Source: Klebsiella sp. WP3-W18-ESBL-02 (GTDB taxonomy: Bacteria > Pseudomonadota > Gammaproteobacteria > Enterobacterales > Enterobacteriaceae). From it: 64,000 bases of DNA. This document shows positions 1 through 7,589 of the stretch, one piece after another. Below the pieces are notes generated by a model that saw nothing but the letters and a program-made list of their open reading frames with translations, had not been told where the DNA came from and did not search any database. A program made the translations under genes and the position numbers. Location of the stretch: positions 4,154,001 through 4,218,000 of the forward strand of contig NZ_AP021972.1 of assembly GCF_014168815.1 (NCBI RefSeq). Direction: 5' to 3'. Within the stretch, counting starts at the first letter, position 1; each line of letters begins with the position of its first letter.

Positions 1-863
1 ACGCTAAAGATGCGTTTTTCTACCGCATCTTCAAGGTCAGCGACACAATAAGAAATATCATCGGCCGCTTCCATAATCCAGGTTAATGGGAAGCGATTGT
101 AAGGCGCTAAATCAAGTTCTTTACGTAAGCGCGCAATATACTGTTCTTCGGCCAGGTAGTAGCCCGGTTTTTTCATTAAATAACTGTGGGTCGCCGGCGT
201 CTCGCCCGCCCACCAGGCCGGGCGGGTGTATTTCAAAATGCACCCCACCTGCGCCCAGGTCAGATTCATGCGCATTAAGGTGTGTACCAGGCGAATGCCC
301 TGCGCGTTGCCCTCGAAGTGACATAAATCCTGGCGCACCTTACGGCGCAGCCCGTTCAGCGTCTCTTCCCCCTCGCGCAGCCGCAGGCTGACCACCTCAC
401 AGCGGTCGTGGCTGAGCGGCTGGCCCAGCGCGTCTTTCGGCGCCAGACGCTGGCTGAACCAATCGTTGATCGCCGCTTCGCCAAAGTGGCCGAACGGCGG
501 GTTGCCGATATCGTGCATCAGACAGGCCATTTCAACCACGCTCTCAAACGGCCCGGTCAGCTCGTCGAGCCCGTAGGCAGCCAGCAGCTTTTTCTCTTTC
601 AGGCGGCTGAGGATCTCTTTGGCGATATAGCGCCCCACCTGCTGCACCTCCATCGAGTGGGTCAGGCGCGTGCGGACGGCAGCGTTGCGTTCCAGCGGGA
701 ACACCTGGGTTTTCTGCTGCAGGCGGCGAATGGCGGGCGAGTTAATAATGCGCCCACGGTCGCTTTCAAAAATGCGCAGAATTTCATGCTCCGAGCCCGC
801 GCCCTGCGGTGAGCGATAGCGCCGACGCCAGTTAATTTTGTTGCGAAAATCAATCTTAGCCAT
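1..863 (-). CDS. dgt: dGTP triphosphohydrolase (partial, C-terminal half beyond window)
   Basis: Cytoplasmic HD-domain enzyme that splits dGTP into deoxyguanosine and triphosphate. The ATG lies at 863-861 and the frame stays open to the window edge, giving about 287 of the roughly 505 residues of the family. The HD-domain metal motif MHDIGNPPFGHFG is readable near residue 117, and the window ends inside the conserved WIMEAADDISYCVADLEDAV region, as in E. coli Dgt. It diverges from mtn across a 97 bp gap, the same arrangement as in K-12. The identification is secure. The truncation is only the window boundary. Confidence 0.96.
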   Translation of the reverse strand, partial: MAKIDFRNKINWRRRYRSPQGAGSEHEILRIFESDRGRIINSPAIRRLQQKTQVFPLERNAAVRTRLTHSMEVQQVGRYIAKEILSRLKEKKLLAAYGLDELTGPFESVVEMACLMHDIGNPPFGHFGEAAINDWFSQRLAPKDALGQPLSHDRCEVVSLRLREGEETLNGLRRKVRQDLCHFEGNAQGIRLVHTLMRMNLTWAQVGCILKYTRPAWWAGETPATHSYLMKKPGYYLAEEQYIARLRKELDLAPYNRFPLTWIMEAADDISYCVADLEDAVEKRIFS

Positions 864-960
864 AGCCTCTCCATCGCGAGCCACTCATTACAAGACATGC
901 GCTTCCGTCGAACCGCATGATAAACTATGCCTTTAAACATGGCATATCGCGAGTAAATCT

Positions 961-1659
961 ATGAAAATCGGCATTATTGGCGCAATGGAAGAAGAAGTGA
1001 CGCTGCTGCGTGACAAAATCGAAAATCGTCAAACTATCACCCTCGGCGGTAGCGAAATCTACACCGGTCAGTTGAACGGCGTTGACGTTGCGCTACTGAA
1101 GTCAGGCATTGGTAAAGTGGCTGCTGCGATGGGTGCCGCCCTGCTGCTGGAGCGCTGCCAGCCGGACGTGGTGATCAACACCGGTTCTGCGGGTGGCCTG
1201 GCGCCGACGCTGAAAGTGGGCGATATCGTGGTCTCCGACGAAGCGCGCTACCATGATGCCGACGTCACCGCATTCGGCTACGAAATCGGGCAAATGGCCG
1301 GTTGCCCGGCAGCGTTTAAAGCCGACGAAAAACTGATTACCGCGGCGCAAGCCTGCATTAAGGCGCTGGATCTGAACGCCGTTCGCGGCCTGATTGTCAG
1401 CGGCGATGCCTTCATTAACGGTGCCGAAGGGCTGGCAAAAATCCGCCGCAACTTCCCACAGGCGATTGCCGTTGAAATGGAAGCGACCGCAATTGCCCAC
1501 GTGTGTCACAGCTTTGCCGTGCCGTTCGTGGTGGTGCGCGCCATCTCCGACGTGGCAGACAAAGAGTCTCACCTCAGCTTTGACGAGTTCCTGGCCGTCG
1601 CGGCTAAGCAGTCAACCCTGATGGTTGAAGCGCTGGTGCAGAAGCTGGCGCGTGGCTAA
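961..1659 (+). CDS. mtn: 5'-methylthioadenosine/S-adenosylhomocysteine nucleosidase
   Basis: Hydrolyses methylthioadenosine, S-adenosylhomocysteine and 5'-deoxyadenosine to adenine and the ribose derivative, clearing by-products of methylation and polyamine synthesis and feeding autoinducer-2 production. The 232-residue length equals E. coli MtnN. Visible signatures are the N-terminal GIIGAMEEEV (catalytic Glu12), the VEMEATA motif (Glu near 174) and AISDVADKE with the general-acid Asp near 197. The last 8 bases overlap the GTG start of btuF, so the two are probably translationally coupled. No speD/speE is present in this window, so less methylthioadenosine may come from spermidine synthesis if those genes are absent altogether; that is inference. 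Confidence 0.97.
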   Translation: MKIGIIGAMEEEVTLLRDKIENRQTITLGGSEIYTGQLNGVDVALLKSGIGKVAAAMGAALLLERCQPDVVINTGSAGGLAPTLKVGDIVVSDEARYHDADVTAFGYEIGQMAGCPAAFKADEKLITAAQACIKALDLNAVRGLIVSGDAFINGAEGLAKIRRNFPQAIAVEMEATAIAHVCHSFAVPFVVVRAISDVADKESHLSFDEFLAVAAKQSTLMVEALVQKLARG

Positions 1660-2452
1660 GCGGCTTCTCACCGGGCTGCTGGCCCTGCTGTTTAGCGCCC
1701 CGGCGTGGCTAACTGCCGCGCCGCGGGTTATCTCTCTCTCCCCAGCCAATACCGAACTGGCCTTCGCCGCTGGGATCGTCCCCGTTGGCGTCAGCGCCTG
1801 GTCAGACTATCCCGCGGCCGCCAAGCAGATTGAACAGGTCGCCTCGTGGCAGGGTATCAACCTTGAGCGTATCGTTGCACTGCACCCCGACGTCGTGCTG
1901 GCGTGGAAGGAAGGCAACGCCGAGCGACAGGTCAATCAGCTGCGCTCGCTGGGCATCACCGTACTGTGGATTGATTCACACCGTATTGAAGATATTGCCG
2001 ACGCGCTGCGCGCGCTGGCAAAGTGGAGCCCGCAGCCGCAAAAAGCCGAACAGGCTGCCACCGACTTATTACACGACTACACGCAGCTGAAGGCTCAATA
2101 CGCCAGCGCGCCGAAAAAACGCGTGTTCATGCAGTTCGGCTTTAACCCGATTTTCACCAGTAATAAAAATGCGATTCAAAACCAGGTACTGGAAATTTGC
2201 GGTGGGCAGAACGTTTTTGCCGACAGCCGCGTCGCCTGGCCACAGGTCAGCCGCGAGCAGGTGTTGACCCGTCAGCCGCAGGCGATTGTTGCCGCCGGAG
2301 ACGAGAGTCAAATTCCGAAAATTCAGCAGTACTGGGCTAGCCAGCTCACAGTCCCGGTCATTCCGCTGAATAGTGACTGGTTTGAACGCTCGAGCCCACG
2401 TATTATCCTTGCCGCAAAACAACTCTGTACTGCGCTGGAGCAGGTTCATTAA
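1652..2452 (+). CDS. btuF: Vitamin B12 periplasmic binding protein
   Basis: Periplasmic cobalamin-binding protein that delivers vitamin B12 to the BtuCD ABC importer. I start it at the GTG overlapping the mtn stop, because this gives 266 residues, the E. coli length, and a normal signal peptide (MAKRLLTGLLALLFSAPAWLTA, cleaved before APRV). An upstream in-frame TTG would only add a charged leader. The fold's hallmarks are present: the first lobe starting PRVISLSPANTELAF, the long backbone helix and a second lobe with WPQVSREQVL. btuC and btuD are not nearby, as in K-12. Lies in an mtn-btuF-yadS run. Confidence 0.95.
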   Translation: MAKRLLTGLLALLFSAPAWLTAAPRVISLSPANTELAFAAGIVPVGVSAWSDYPAAAKQIEQVASWQGINLERIVALHPDVVLAWKEGNAERQVNQLRSLGITVLWIDSHRIEDIADALRALAKWSPQPQKAEQAATDLLHDYTQLKAQYASAPKKRVFMQFGFNPIFTSNKNAIQNQVLEICGGQNVFADSRVAWPQVSREQVLTRQPQAIVAAGDESQIPKIQQYWASQLTVPVIPLNSDWFERSSPRIILAAKQLCTALEQVH

Positions 2453-2466
2453 CGGGATAATTGGTC

Positions 2467-3090
2467 ATGCTTGTTTACTGGCTGGATATTGTTGGCACCA
2501 TGGTTTTCGCCGTTTCTGGCGTATTACTGGCAGGAAAGCTGCGCATGGACCCGTTCGGCGTACTGGTGCTCGGCGTGGTCACCGCCGTCGGCGGCGGCAC
2601 CATTCGCGATATGGCGCTCGCTAACGGCCCGGTGTTTTGGGTAAAAGATCCCACCGACCTGGTCGTGGCAATGGTCACCTGTATGTTAACCATCGTACTG
2701 GTGCGCCAGCCGCGCCGTCTGCCGAAATGGGTGCTGCCGGTGCTCGACGCCGTCGGGCTGGCGGTGTTCGTCGGTATCGGCGTGAATAAAGCCTTCCTCG
2801 CCCACTCCGGGCCGCTGGTTGCCATCTGCATGGGCGTGGTGACCGGCGTCGGCGGGGGGATCATCCGTGACGTGCTGGCGCGCGAAGTGCCGATGATCCT
2901 GCGCACCGAGATCTACGCCACGGCGTGCATTATTGGCGGGATTGTCCACGCGACGGCCTACTACACCTTCGACGTGCCGCTGGAGAACGCCAGTATGATG
3001 GGGATGGTGGTCACGCTGGCCATTCGCCTGGCGGCCATTCGCTGGCACCTGAAGCTGCCGACCTTCGCACTGGACGATAACGGGCGCTAA
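2467..3090 (+). CDS. yadS: TRIC-type trimeric intracellular cation channel family membrane protein YadS
   Basis: Small inner-membrane protein of the UPF0126/TRIC family, which contains two internal three-helix repeats. Each repeat carries a glycine-rich GGGTIRD-type motif: VVTAVGGGTIRDM near residue 40 and VVTGVGGGIIRDV near residue 123. The ATG used here gives 207 residues, identical in length to E. coli YadS; a TTG two codons upstream is the only alternative. It follows btuF by 14 bp and may be co-transcribed. The family resembles eukaryotic and bacterial TRIC potassium channels by sequence and topology; the substrate of YadS itself is not established here. Confidence 0.9.
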   Translation: MLVYWLDIVGTMVFAVSGVLLAGKLRMDPFGVLVLGVVTAVGGGTIRDMALANGPVFWVKDPTDLVVAMVTCMLTIVLVRQPRRLPKWVLPVLDAVGLAVFVGIGVNKAFLAHSGPLVAICMGVVTGVGGGIIRDVLAREVPMILRTEIYATACIIGGIVHATAYYTFDVPLENASMMGMVVTLAIRLAAIRWHLKLPTFALDDNGR

Positions 3091-3110
3091 CTCCAGGTGC
3101 ATAAAACAAA

Positions 3111-3134
3111 ATAGCCTACCGCAAGGTAGGCTAT
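3111..3134 (-). terminator. Intrinsic terminator downstream of erpA
   Basis: Perfect 10 bp stem (atagcctacc / ggtaggctat) with a GCAA tetraloop. Read on the minus strand it is followed by a T-rich tract (TTTTGTTTTAT), the orientation expected to end erpA transcripts. It lies between the convergent yadS and erpA genes, so it may stop transcripts from both sides, although the plus-strand side lacks a T run. Confidence 0.8.
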
Positions 3135-3138
3135 CACG

Positions 3139-3218
3139 GTAGGCCGGATAAGGCGTTTACGCCGCCATCCGGCAACCTGCGCAGAATCTGCCGGATGGCG
3201 CTTTGCTTATTCGGCCGA
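3139..3218. repeat. REP/BIME element between yadS and erpA
   Basis: Two head-to-head REP (repetitive extragenic palindrome) units, recognisable by GCCGGATAAGGCG and GCCGGATGGCG with internal complementarity. They lie just beyond the erpA terminator, the usual 3' position of such elements. Confidence 0.85.
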
Positions 3219-3248
3219 CAACGTGACCAGCATTGCACCAGAGACTCA

Positions 3249-3593
3249 TCAGATGCTGAAGGAAGAACCGCAGCCGCAGGTGCTGGTTGCGTTCGGGTTG
3301 GTCACGATAAAACGTGAACCTTCCAGCCCTTCGGTGTAGTCGACGGAACCGCCCACCAGATACTGCAGGCTCATCGGATCAACCACCAGGCCTACGCCCT
3401 GTTTTTCGATGGTCATGTCGCCTTCGTTGATCTGATCGTCAAAGGTAAAGCCATACTGGAAGCCGCTGCAGCCGCCGCCCGTGATATACACGCGCAGCTT
3501 CAGGTTTGGATTCTCTTCATCCGCAATCAGGACTTTTACTTTTTTGGCTGCGGCGTCGGTAAACTCCAGCGGCAGCGCTACGTCATCACTCAT
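3249..3593 (-). CDS. erpA: Iron-sulfur cluster insertion protein ErpA
   Basis: A-type Fe-S carrier that accepts clusters from IscU or SufBCD scaffolds and delivers them to apoproteins, including isoprenoid enzymes IspG and IspH. The 114-residue length matches E. coli ErpA. The three cluster-ligating cysteines are in place: Cys42 in GGGCSGF, and Cys106 and Cys108 in the C-terminal TCGCGSSFSI. Same strand as clcA, 82 bp downstream of its stop, as in K-12. That 82 bp gap holds its likely promoter; I did not see a convincing IscR operator there by eye. Confidence 0.97.
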   Translation of the reverse strand: MSDDVALPLEFTDAAAKKVKVLIADEENPNLKLRVYITGGGCSGFQYGFTFDDQINEGDMTIEKQGVGLVVDPMSLQYLVGGSVDYTEGLEGSRFIVTNPNATSTCGCGSSFSI

Positions 3594-3675
3594 TTTATGC
3601 TCCCATTACTACAGCTAGTCTGGGCAATTATTAACCCGACTCTTTGGGTCATTATCTAATACCCTGGTAAATCGT

Positions 3676-5094
3676 TCAAGTATTCTCCGGGGCCGCCTGC
3701 CGAGCTTTCGCCTCTTGCTCTGCTTCTTGTTTTGCCAGCGTACGCGCCAGAATGGTCGCATACAGCGGCTGCCCGCCGAGGAACTGGGCTAATAGCGTGG
3801 CACCGAGTCCGGTAATAATCATTGGCAAAATGAGCTGATAGTTATCGGTCATCTCCAGCACCAGCACAATACCGGTTAACGGCGCGCGTACCGAGGCCGC
3901 CAGAAGCGCCCCCATGCCGGCAATCGCAAAAGTGCCCGCATCCAGATGATAGGCCGGGAACAGACTCGCTGCCGCCGTACCGAACGCCGTGCCCAATAGC
4001 GTGCCCAGCGCCAGCATGGGCGCAAAAATCCCGCCCGGAGCGCCGGAGGAGAAACACAGCAATGTGGTCACCACGCGGGCGATAAACAGGAACAGCAGCG
4101 CGCCGATGGTATAGTTGCCCGCCGCGGCAATCGGGATCAGGTTAAATCCGCCCCCCGCCGCCGCCGGTTGCATCAGCCCCAGCACGCCGCAGCCGCCGCC
4201 GATCAGACCGCCAATCAGCACCCACTTTTTAATATTCCCACCGTGAATGCGGAAGAACATGTCCTGAGTTTTCAGCACCAGGGTATTAAACAGTGGCCCG
4301 AAGCAGCCAAAGACGATCCCCAGCACCATATACAGCCACAGGGTGTTAACCGGCGCATTGGTCAGCTTGCCCACCTCAATCACCGGCGTTTCACCGTTGA
4401 AGATGCGGAATACGATGCTCGACATAATCACGCCGGTAAACACGGCTTTAATCGAGATCAGGCTGTAGCGAAACTGCGGGCGCATCTCTTCAATAATGAA
4501 CAAAATGCCCGCCAGCGGCGCGTTAAACGCCGCCGAGAGCCCCGCCGCTGCGCCGGTTGCCAATAATGTATGGCGCGCTTCTTCACCGCGCTGGCGGAAG
4601 ATATCCCCCACCATGCGCCCCAGATTGCCGCCAATCTGCACCGTTGGCCCTTCACGCCCCAGCACCATGCCAGCGCCGAGCGTGCCCATGCCGCCGACAA
4701 ATTTTACCGGCAGCACGCGCCACCAGCGCACCGGGCGCAATTCTTCCAGCGCGCCCTCTATTTCCGGAATACCGGAACCACCGGCTTCCTGGGCAAAGCG
4801 ACGTACCAGCCAATAGCCCAGCATCGCCAGCAGTGCCGAAAGAATAAACGCCAGCGGCCAGACGATAAACCAGCGATCGGCCACCTGTGCCAGCGTGCCA
4901 ATGCGCACGTTCTGCACCCAACTGACCGCATGTTCGAACGCCACGCCAACCAACCCAACAAGCGTGCCGACTACGGCGGACATCAGCAGCACCATCAGCG
5001 GTGTTTTATCGCGGTTCAGTAATTTACGCACCACATCGCGGCGACGTTTATGCACTATCCGCTGTGCCTCTAAAGGGGGTATTTCTGCTTTCAT
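3676..5094 (-). CDS. clcA: H+/Cl- exchange transporter ClcA
   Basis: Inner-membrane CLC antiporter exchanging two chloride ions for one proton, used in extreme acid resistance. I chose the ATG that gives 472 residues (E. coli 473); an upstream in-frame extension of 34 residues has no counterpart. The anion-pathway residues are at the expected positions: Ser107 in GSGIP, the gating Glu148 in GREGP, the internal proton-pathway glutamate in IIEEMRPQF, the GGIFAPMLALG filter motif and a C-terminal tyrosine segment. The C-terminus ends in AAPENT, close to the K-12 tail. In K-12 clcA is adjacent to hemL; here about 5.8 kb of accessory genes separate them. Confidence 0.96.
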   Translation of the reverse strand: MKAEIPPLEAQRIVHKRRRDVVRKLLNRDKTPLMVLLMSAVVGTLVGLVGVAFEHAVSWVQNVRIGTLAQVADRWFIVWPLAFILSALLAMLGYWLVRRFAQEAGGSGIPEIEGALEELRPVRWWRVLPVKFVGGMGTLGAGMVLGREGPTVQIGGNLGRMVGDIFRQRGEEARHTLLATGAAAGLSAAFNAPLAGILFIIEEMRPQFRYSLISIKAVFTGVIMSSIVFRIFNGETPVIEVGKLTNAPVNTLWLYMVLGIVFGCFGPLFNTLVLKTQDMFFRIHGGNIKKWVLIGGLIGGGCGVLGLMQPAAAGGGFNLIPIAAAGNYTIGALLFLFIARVVTTLLCFSSGAPGGIFAPMLALGTLLGTAFGTAAASLFPAYHLDAGTFAIAGMGALLAASVRAPLTGIVLVLEMTDNYQLILPMIITGLGATLLAQFLGGQPLYATILARTLAKQEAEQEAKARQAAPENT

Positions 5095-5329
5095 ACCATC
5101 ATCACTAATTGGTAATACAAATAGGAAGGGAGAGCATTTTAACCAGACCTGTGCGCTACGTCGCGAAAAAATTGCGCTACGAATGCTTTGTTGCAACAGG
5201 GTAAAAACTTAGTTCATCACAGGTTAGTACGAATAGAGAGAAAGTGGCGCAGAAGATCGTTTGAACGGACCTGGCCGGTGACGTCCCTGGTGTCGGGATC
5301 TCTGCGTCTGGTAAGAAGGGGGTATCGTC

Positions 5330-5355
5330 AACATGCCTCCCGGCGGAGGCATGTT
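5330..5355. terminator. Hairpin between the PTS operon and clcA
   Basis: Eleven-base-pair perfect stem (aacatgcctcc / ggaggcatgtt) with a CGGC loop, 18 bp beyond the stop of the PTS IIC gene. The T tract (tttta) lies on the plus-strand side, so as a classical intrinsic terminator it points away from the PTS operon. It probably still marks the 3' end of the operon's transcript and separates it from the clcA promoter region at 5095-5330. Confidence 0.6.
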
Positions 5356-5372
5356 TTATGTTGTGTAGTACC

Positions 5373-6740
5373 TTACTCTTCTACAGGCTCAGGCTTCTTT
5401 TTCACGAGGAAATTGTAAGCCACCAGCAGAGCGAAAATACCGGTAATTGTCATGGTGATGGTGCCTGGCGTCATAAAGCGCGCCATGTTGCCAAGAATAA
5501 TCCCCACCACGCCGAAGTCGGTATCGGAGAAGGTTGTGTTGGTTAAACCCAGCGCCCCCAGCACTGGAATCAGCGCAACCGGTAAGAAGGTAATCAGAAT
5601 ACCGTGGGCGAAAGCACCGAGAATCGCGCCGCGTTTACCGCCGGTCGCATTACCGAATACCCCAGCCGTTGCCCCACAGAAGAAGTGAGGGACGACGCCC
5701 GGCAGAATCAGTACCCACTTGAGCTGCCCAAGGATGAACAGCCCCACCAGACCACCGACAAAACTTGAGATAAAGCCGACTAACACCGCGTTCGGCGCAT
5801 ACGGGAAGACGATTGGACAGTCCAGCGCCGGACGTGCGTTAGGCACCAGACGCTCGGAGAAACCGGTAAATGCCGGAACGATCTCCGCCAGAATTAAACG
5901 CACACCCTGCAGGATAATAAATACCCCAGCTGCAAAGGTGATTGCCTGAATAAAGGAGTACACCAGGTAGTTCTGACCGTGGCTAAAGTTGCTTTCGACG
6001 TACTCTTTACCCGCAGAAATCGACAGGACCAGATAAATGATCATCATCGTCAGAGAGATAGAGATCGTGCTATCGCGCAAAAAGCTCAGGTTCTTAGGCA
6101 TGTTCATCTCTTCGGTAGATTTAGAACCTTTACCGACGACAGAACCGATCCACCCAGAAAGCACGTAGCCAACCGTACCGGTATGCGCCAGAGCAACCTG
6201 GTCATTACCAATAATTTTACGCATATAAGGTTGAGCAATGGCCGGGAAGAAGCCCATTAACATGCCGAGTGCCAGCGAACCCGTATAAATAAGCTGAACG
6301 CCTTCGAAGCCGGCTACCGACAGAATAATGGCCACCATACAGGCCATGTAGAAGGTCACATGCCCGGACAGATAGATATATTTTAAACGGGTGAATCTGG
6401 CGACCACAATGTTCGCGACCATACCGAACGCCATAATAAGCGTGGTTGGCGCGCCATATTTTTCCAGCGCAATAGAGACCATCGCCTCATTGTTCGGAAT
6501 AATACCCTGCACATCAAAGGCCTGCTTGAAGATATCACCTAACGGCGATAGCGAGCCGACCAGAACTAAAGCGCCTCCGGATAATACCAGGAATCCCAGT
6601 ATCGTTTTGACGGTCCCTTTAATGACATCAGGGAAGGATTTTTTTTGTGCAACCAAGCCGAACAGCGCCACCAGCCCGACAAGGATTGATGGCACCTTCA
6701 GGATATCAACAATAAGCTGTAAAACGTTTTGAACAAACAT
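5373..6740 (-). CDS. PTS system EIIC component, UlaA/SgaT family
   Basis: Polytopic inner-membrane permease of a sugar phosphotransferase system, 455 residues, last gene of the tkt-IIA-IIB-IIC operon. It resembles the ascorbate permease UlaA in length, helix pattern and several blocks: a KGTVKTILGF segment near residue 41, LSGHVTFYMA near 124, LILAEIVPAFTGFSERLVPNA near 285 and a FPYAPNAVLVGF block near 315. Hydrophobic segments suggest about 11 membrane spans. The start has a good ribosome site (agaggttaat-ATG). The sugar cannot be read from sequence: this family includes transporters for substrates other than ascorbate, and the usual ula catabolic genes are absent. Confidence 0.9.
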   Translation of the reverse strand: MFVQNVLQLIVDILKVPSILVGLVALFGLVAQKKSFPDVIKGTVKTILGFLVLSGGALVLVGSLSPLGDIFKQAFDVQGIIPNNEAMVSIALEKYGAPTTLIMAFGMVANIVVARFTRLKYIYLSGHVTFYMACMVAIILSVAGFEGVQLIYTGSLALGMLMGFFPAIAQPYMRKIIGNDQVALAHTGTVGYVLSGWIGSVVGKGSKSTEEMNMPKNLSFLRDSTISISLTMMIIYLVLSISAGKEYVESNFSHGQNYLVYSFIQAITFAAGVFIILQGVRLILAEIVPAFTGFSERLVPNARPALDCPIVFPYAPNAVLVGFISSFVGGLVGLFILGQLKWVLILPGVVPHFFCGATAGVFGNATGGKRGAILGAFAHGILITFLPVALIPVLGALGLTNTTFSDTDFGVVGIILGNMARFMTPGTITMTITGIFALLVAYNFLVKKKPEPVEE

Positions 6741-6780
6741 ATTAACCTCTGTCGCAGGGTATTTTTCTTGCCCGACTTAA

Positions 6781-7053
6781 TTATTGCTGATCAAAATAGT
6801 CTTTTATTTTTTGTTCAATTTCGTTCAGGTCGATAATGTTATTAATCACAATAACTTTATCTGCCGGTAAGTTAGCGCTGAAGGCAATATCTTTCGCCAT
6901 AACGAAAACATCGGCCACGTCAGGCGTTACGGAACCTAAATCAGAGTGTTCAACGTCCGCAGTGATATTGATTTTTTTGAGAACCTTTTTGATGTTCATT
7001 TCCATCATAAAACTGCTACCCAGACCTGAACCACATACCGCCATAATTTTCAT
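6781..7053 (-). CDS. PTS system EIIB component, UlaB/SgaB type
   Basis: Cytoplasmic EIIB domain protein that accepts phosphate from EIIA on a cysteine and passes it to the incoming sugar. The phosphocysteine loop is clear at the N-terminus: MKIMAVCGSGLGSS, with Cys7 as the phosphorylated residue. I start at the second of two nearby ATGs (90 residues), because the four-codon upstream stretch contains its Shine-Dalgarno (GAGG, then six to seven bases, then ATG). The upstream ATG at 7065 would add MRST. Lies 33 bp after the IIA gene and 40 bp before IIC. Confidence 0.9.
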   Translation of the reverse strand: MKIMAVCGSGLGSSFMMEMNIKKVLKKINITADVEHSDLGSVTPDVADVFVMAKDIAFSANLPADKVIVINNIIDLNEIEQKIKDYFDQQ

Positions 7054-7086
7054 AGTAGACCTCATATTTTTACGATTGGGGTGTCA

Positions 7087-7551
7087 TTAACAAGAAGACG
7101 ACGTTTCACCGAGTAAAATCGCCTGCAATTCTTCTGTAGTTTGCGTATTAAAAATCTGCTGCATCACCTCATCATCTGACAGCACTTCGGCGAGCTGCGA
7201 AATCATTTCAATGTGGCTATTGCTGTCCGGAGCGGAGAACATGAAAATCGCGTCCACCGGATCGTTCTCTTCTGAATTGAACTCAACCGCCTGCCCCAGT
7301 TTGACGATGGAGAGCCCCAGCGCCATCGCGCCCTGCTCTGGCCGCGTATGCGGCATTGCGATGCGCGGAGCAATCACGAAGTAGGGGCCGATCTCTTCTT
7401 TTTGTTTGATAATCGAATCGATATAGACCGGTGAAATCGCCCCTTCATCCAGCAGCGGGCGACCCGCAATCTGGATCGCCTCTTTCCAGTCACTTACCGA
7501 TTGAACATACTGAACTTTGTTTTTATTCAGCCAGTTGGATAATGTTGGCAT
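7087..7551 (-). CDS. PTS system EIIA component, mannitol/fructose-type (UlaC/SgaA-like)
   Basis: Single-domain EIIA protein of 154 residues. It takes phosphate from HPr on His68, visible in the signature IAMPHTRPE, and hands it to the EIIB protein encoded next. Family features such as the IGPYFVIAPRIAMPH block and the C-terminal LSDDEVMQQIFNTQT helix support assignment to PTS_EIIA type 2. It lies 38 bp downstream of the transketolase gene, on the same strand, with its own ribosome site (aggtaatatcc-ATG). The sugar is unknown. Confidence 0.92.
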   Translation of the reverse strand: MPTLSNWLNKNKVQYVQSVSDWKEAIQIAGRPLLDEGAISPVYIDSIIKQKEEIGPYFVIAPRIAMPHTRPEQGAMALGLSIVKLGQAVEFNSEENDPVDAIFMFSAPDSNSHIEMISQLAEVLSDDEVMQQIFNTQTTEELQAILLGETSSSC

Positions 7552-7589
7552 GGATATTACCTATCGTTCTTGATGATAAAAATGGGTGA

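Noticed and set aside
864..960. Inverted repeat tatgcc / ggcata in the dgt-mtn gap as an operator
   Set aside because: Only six base pairs, no known regulator matched, too likely by chance.
5095..5329. Small RNA or short gene upstream of clcA
   Set aside because: Read on both strands, no ribosome site with plausible frame and no promoter-terminator pair; treated as the clcA upstream region.
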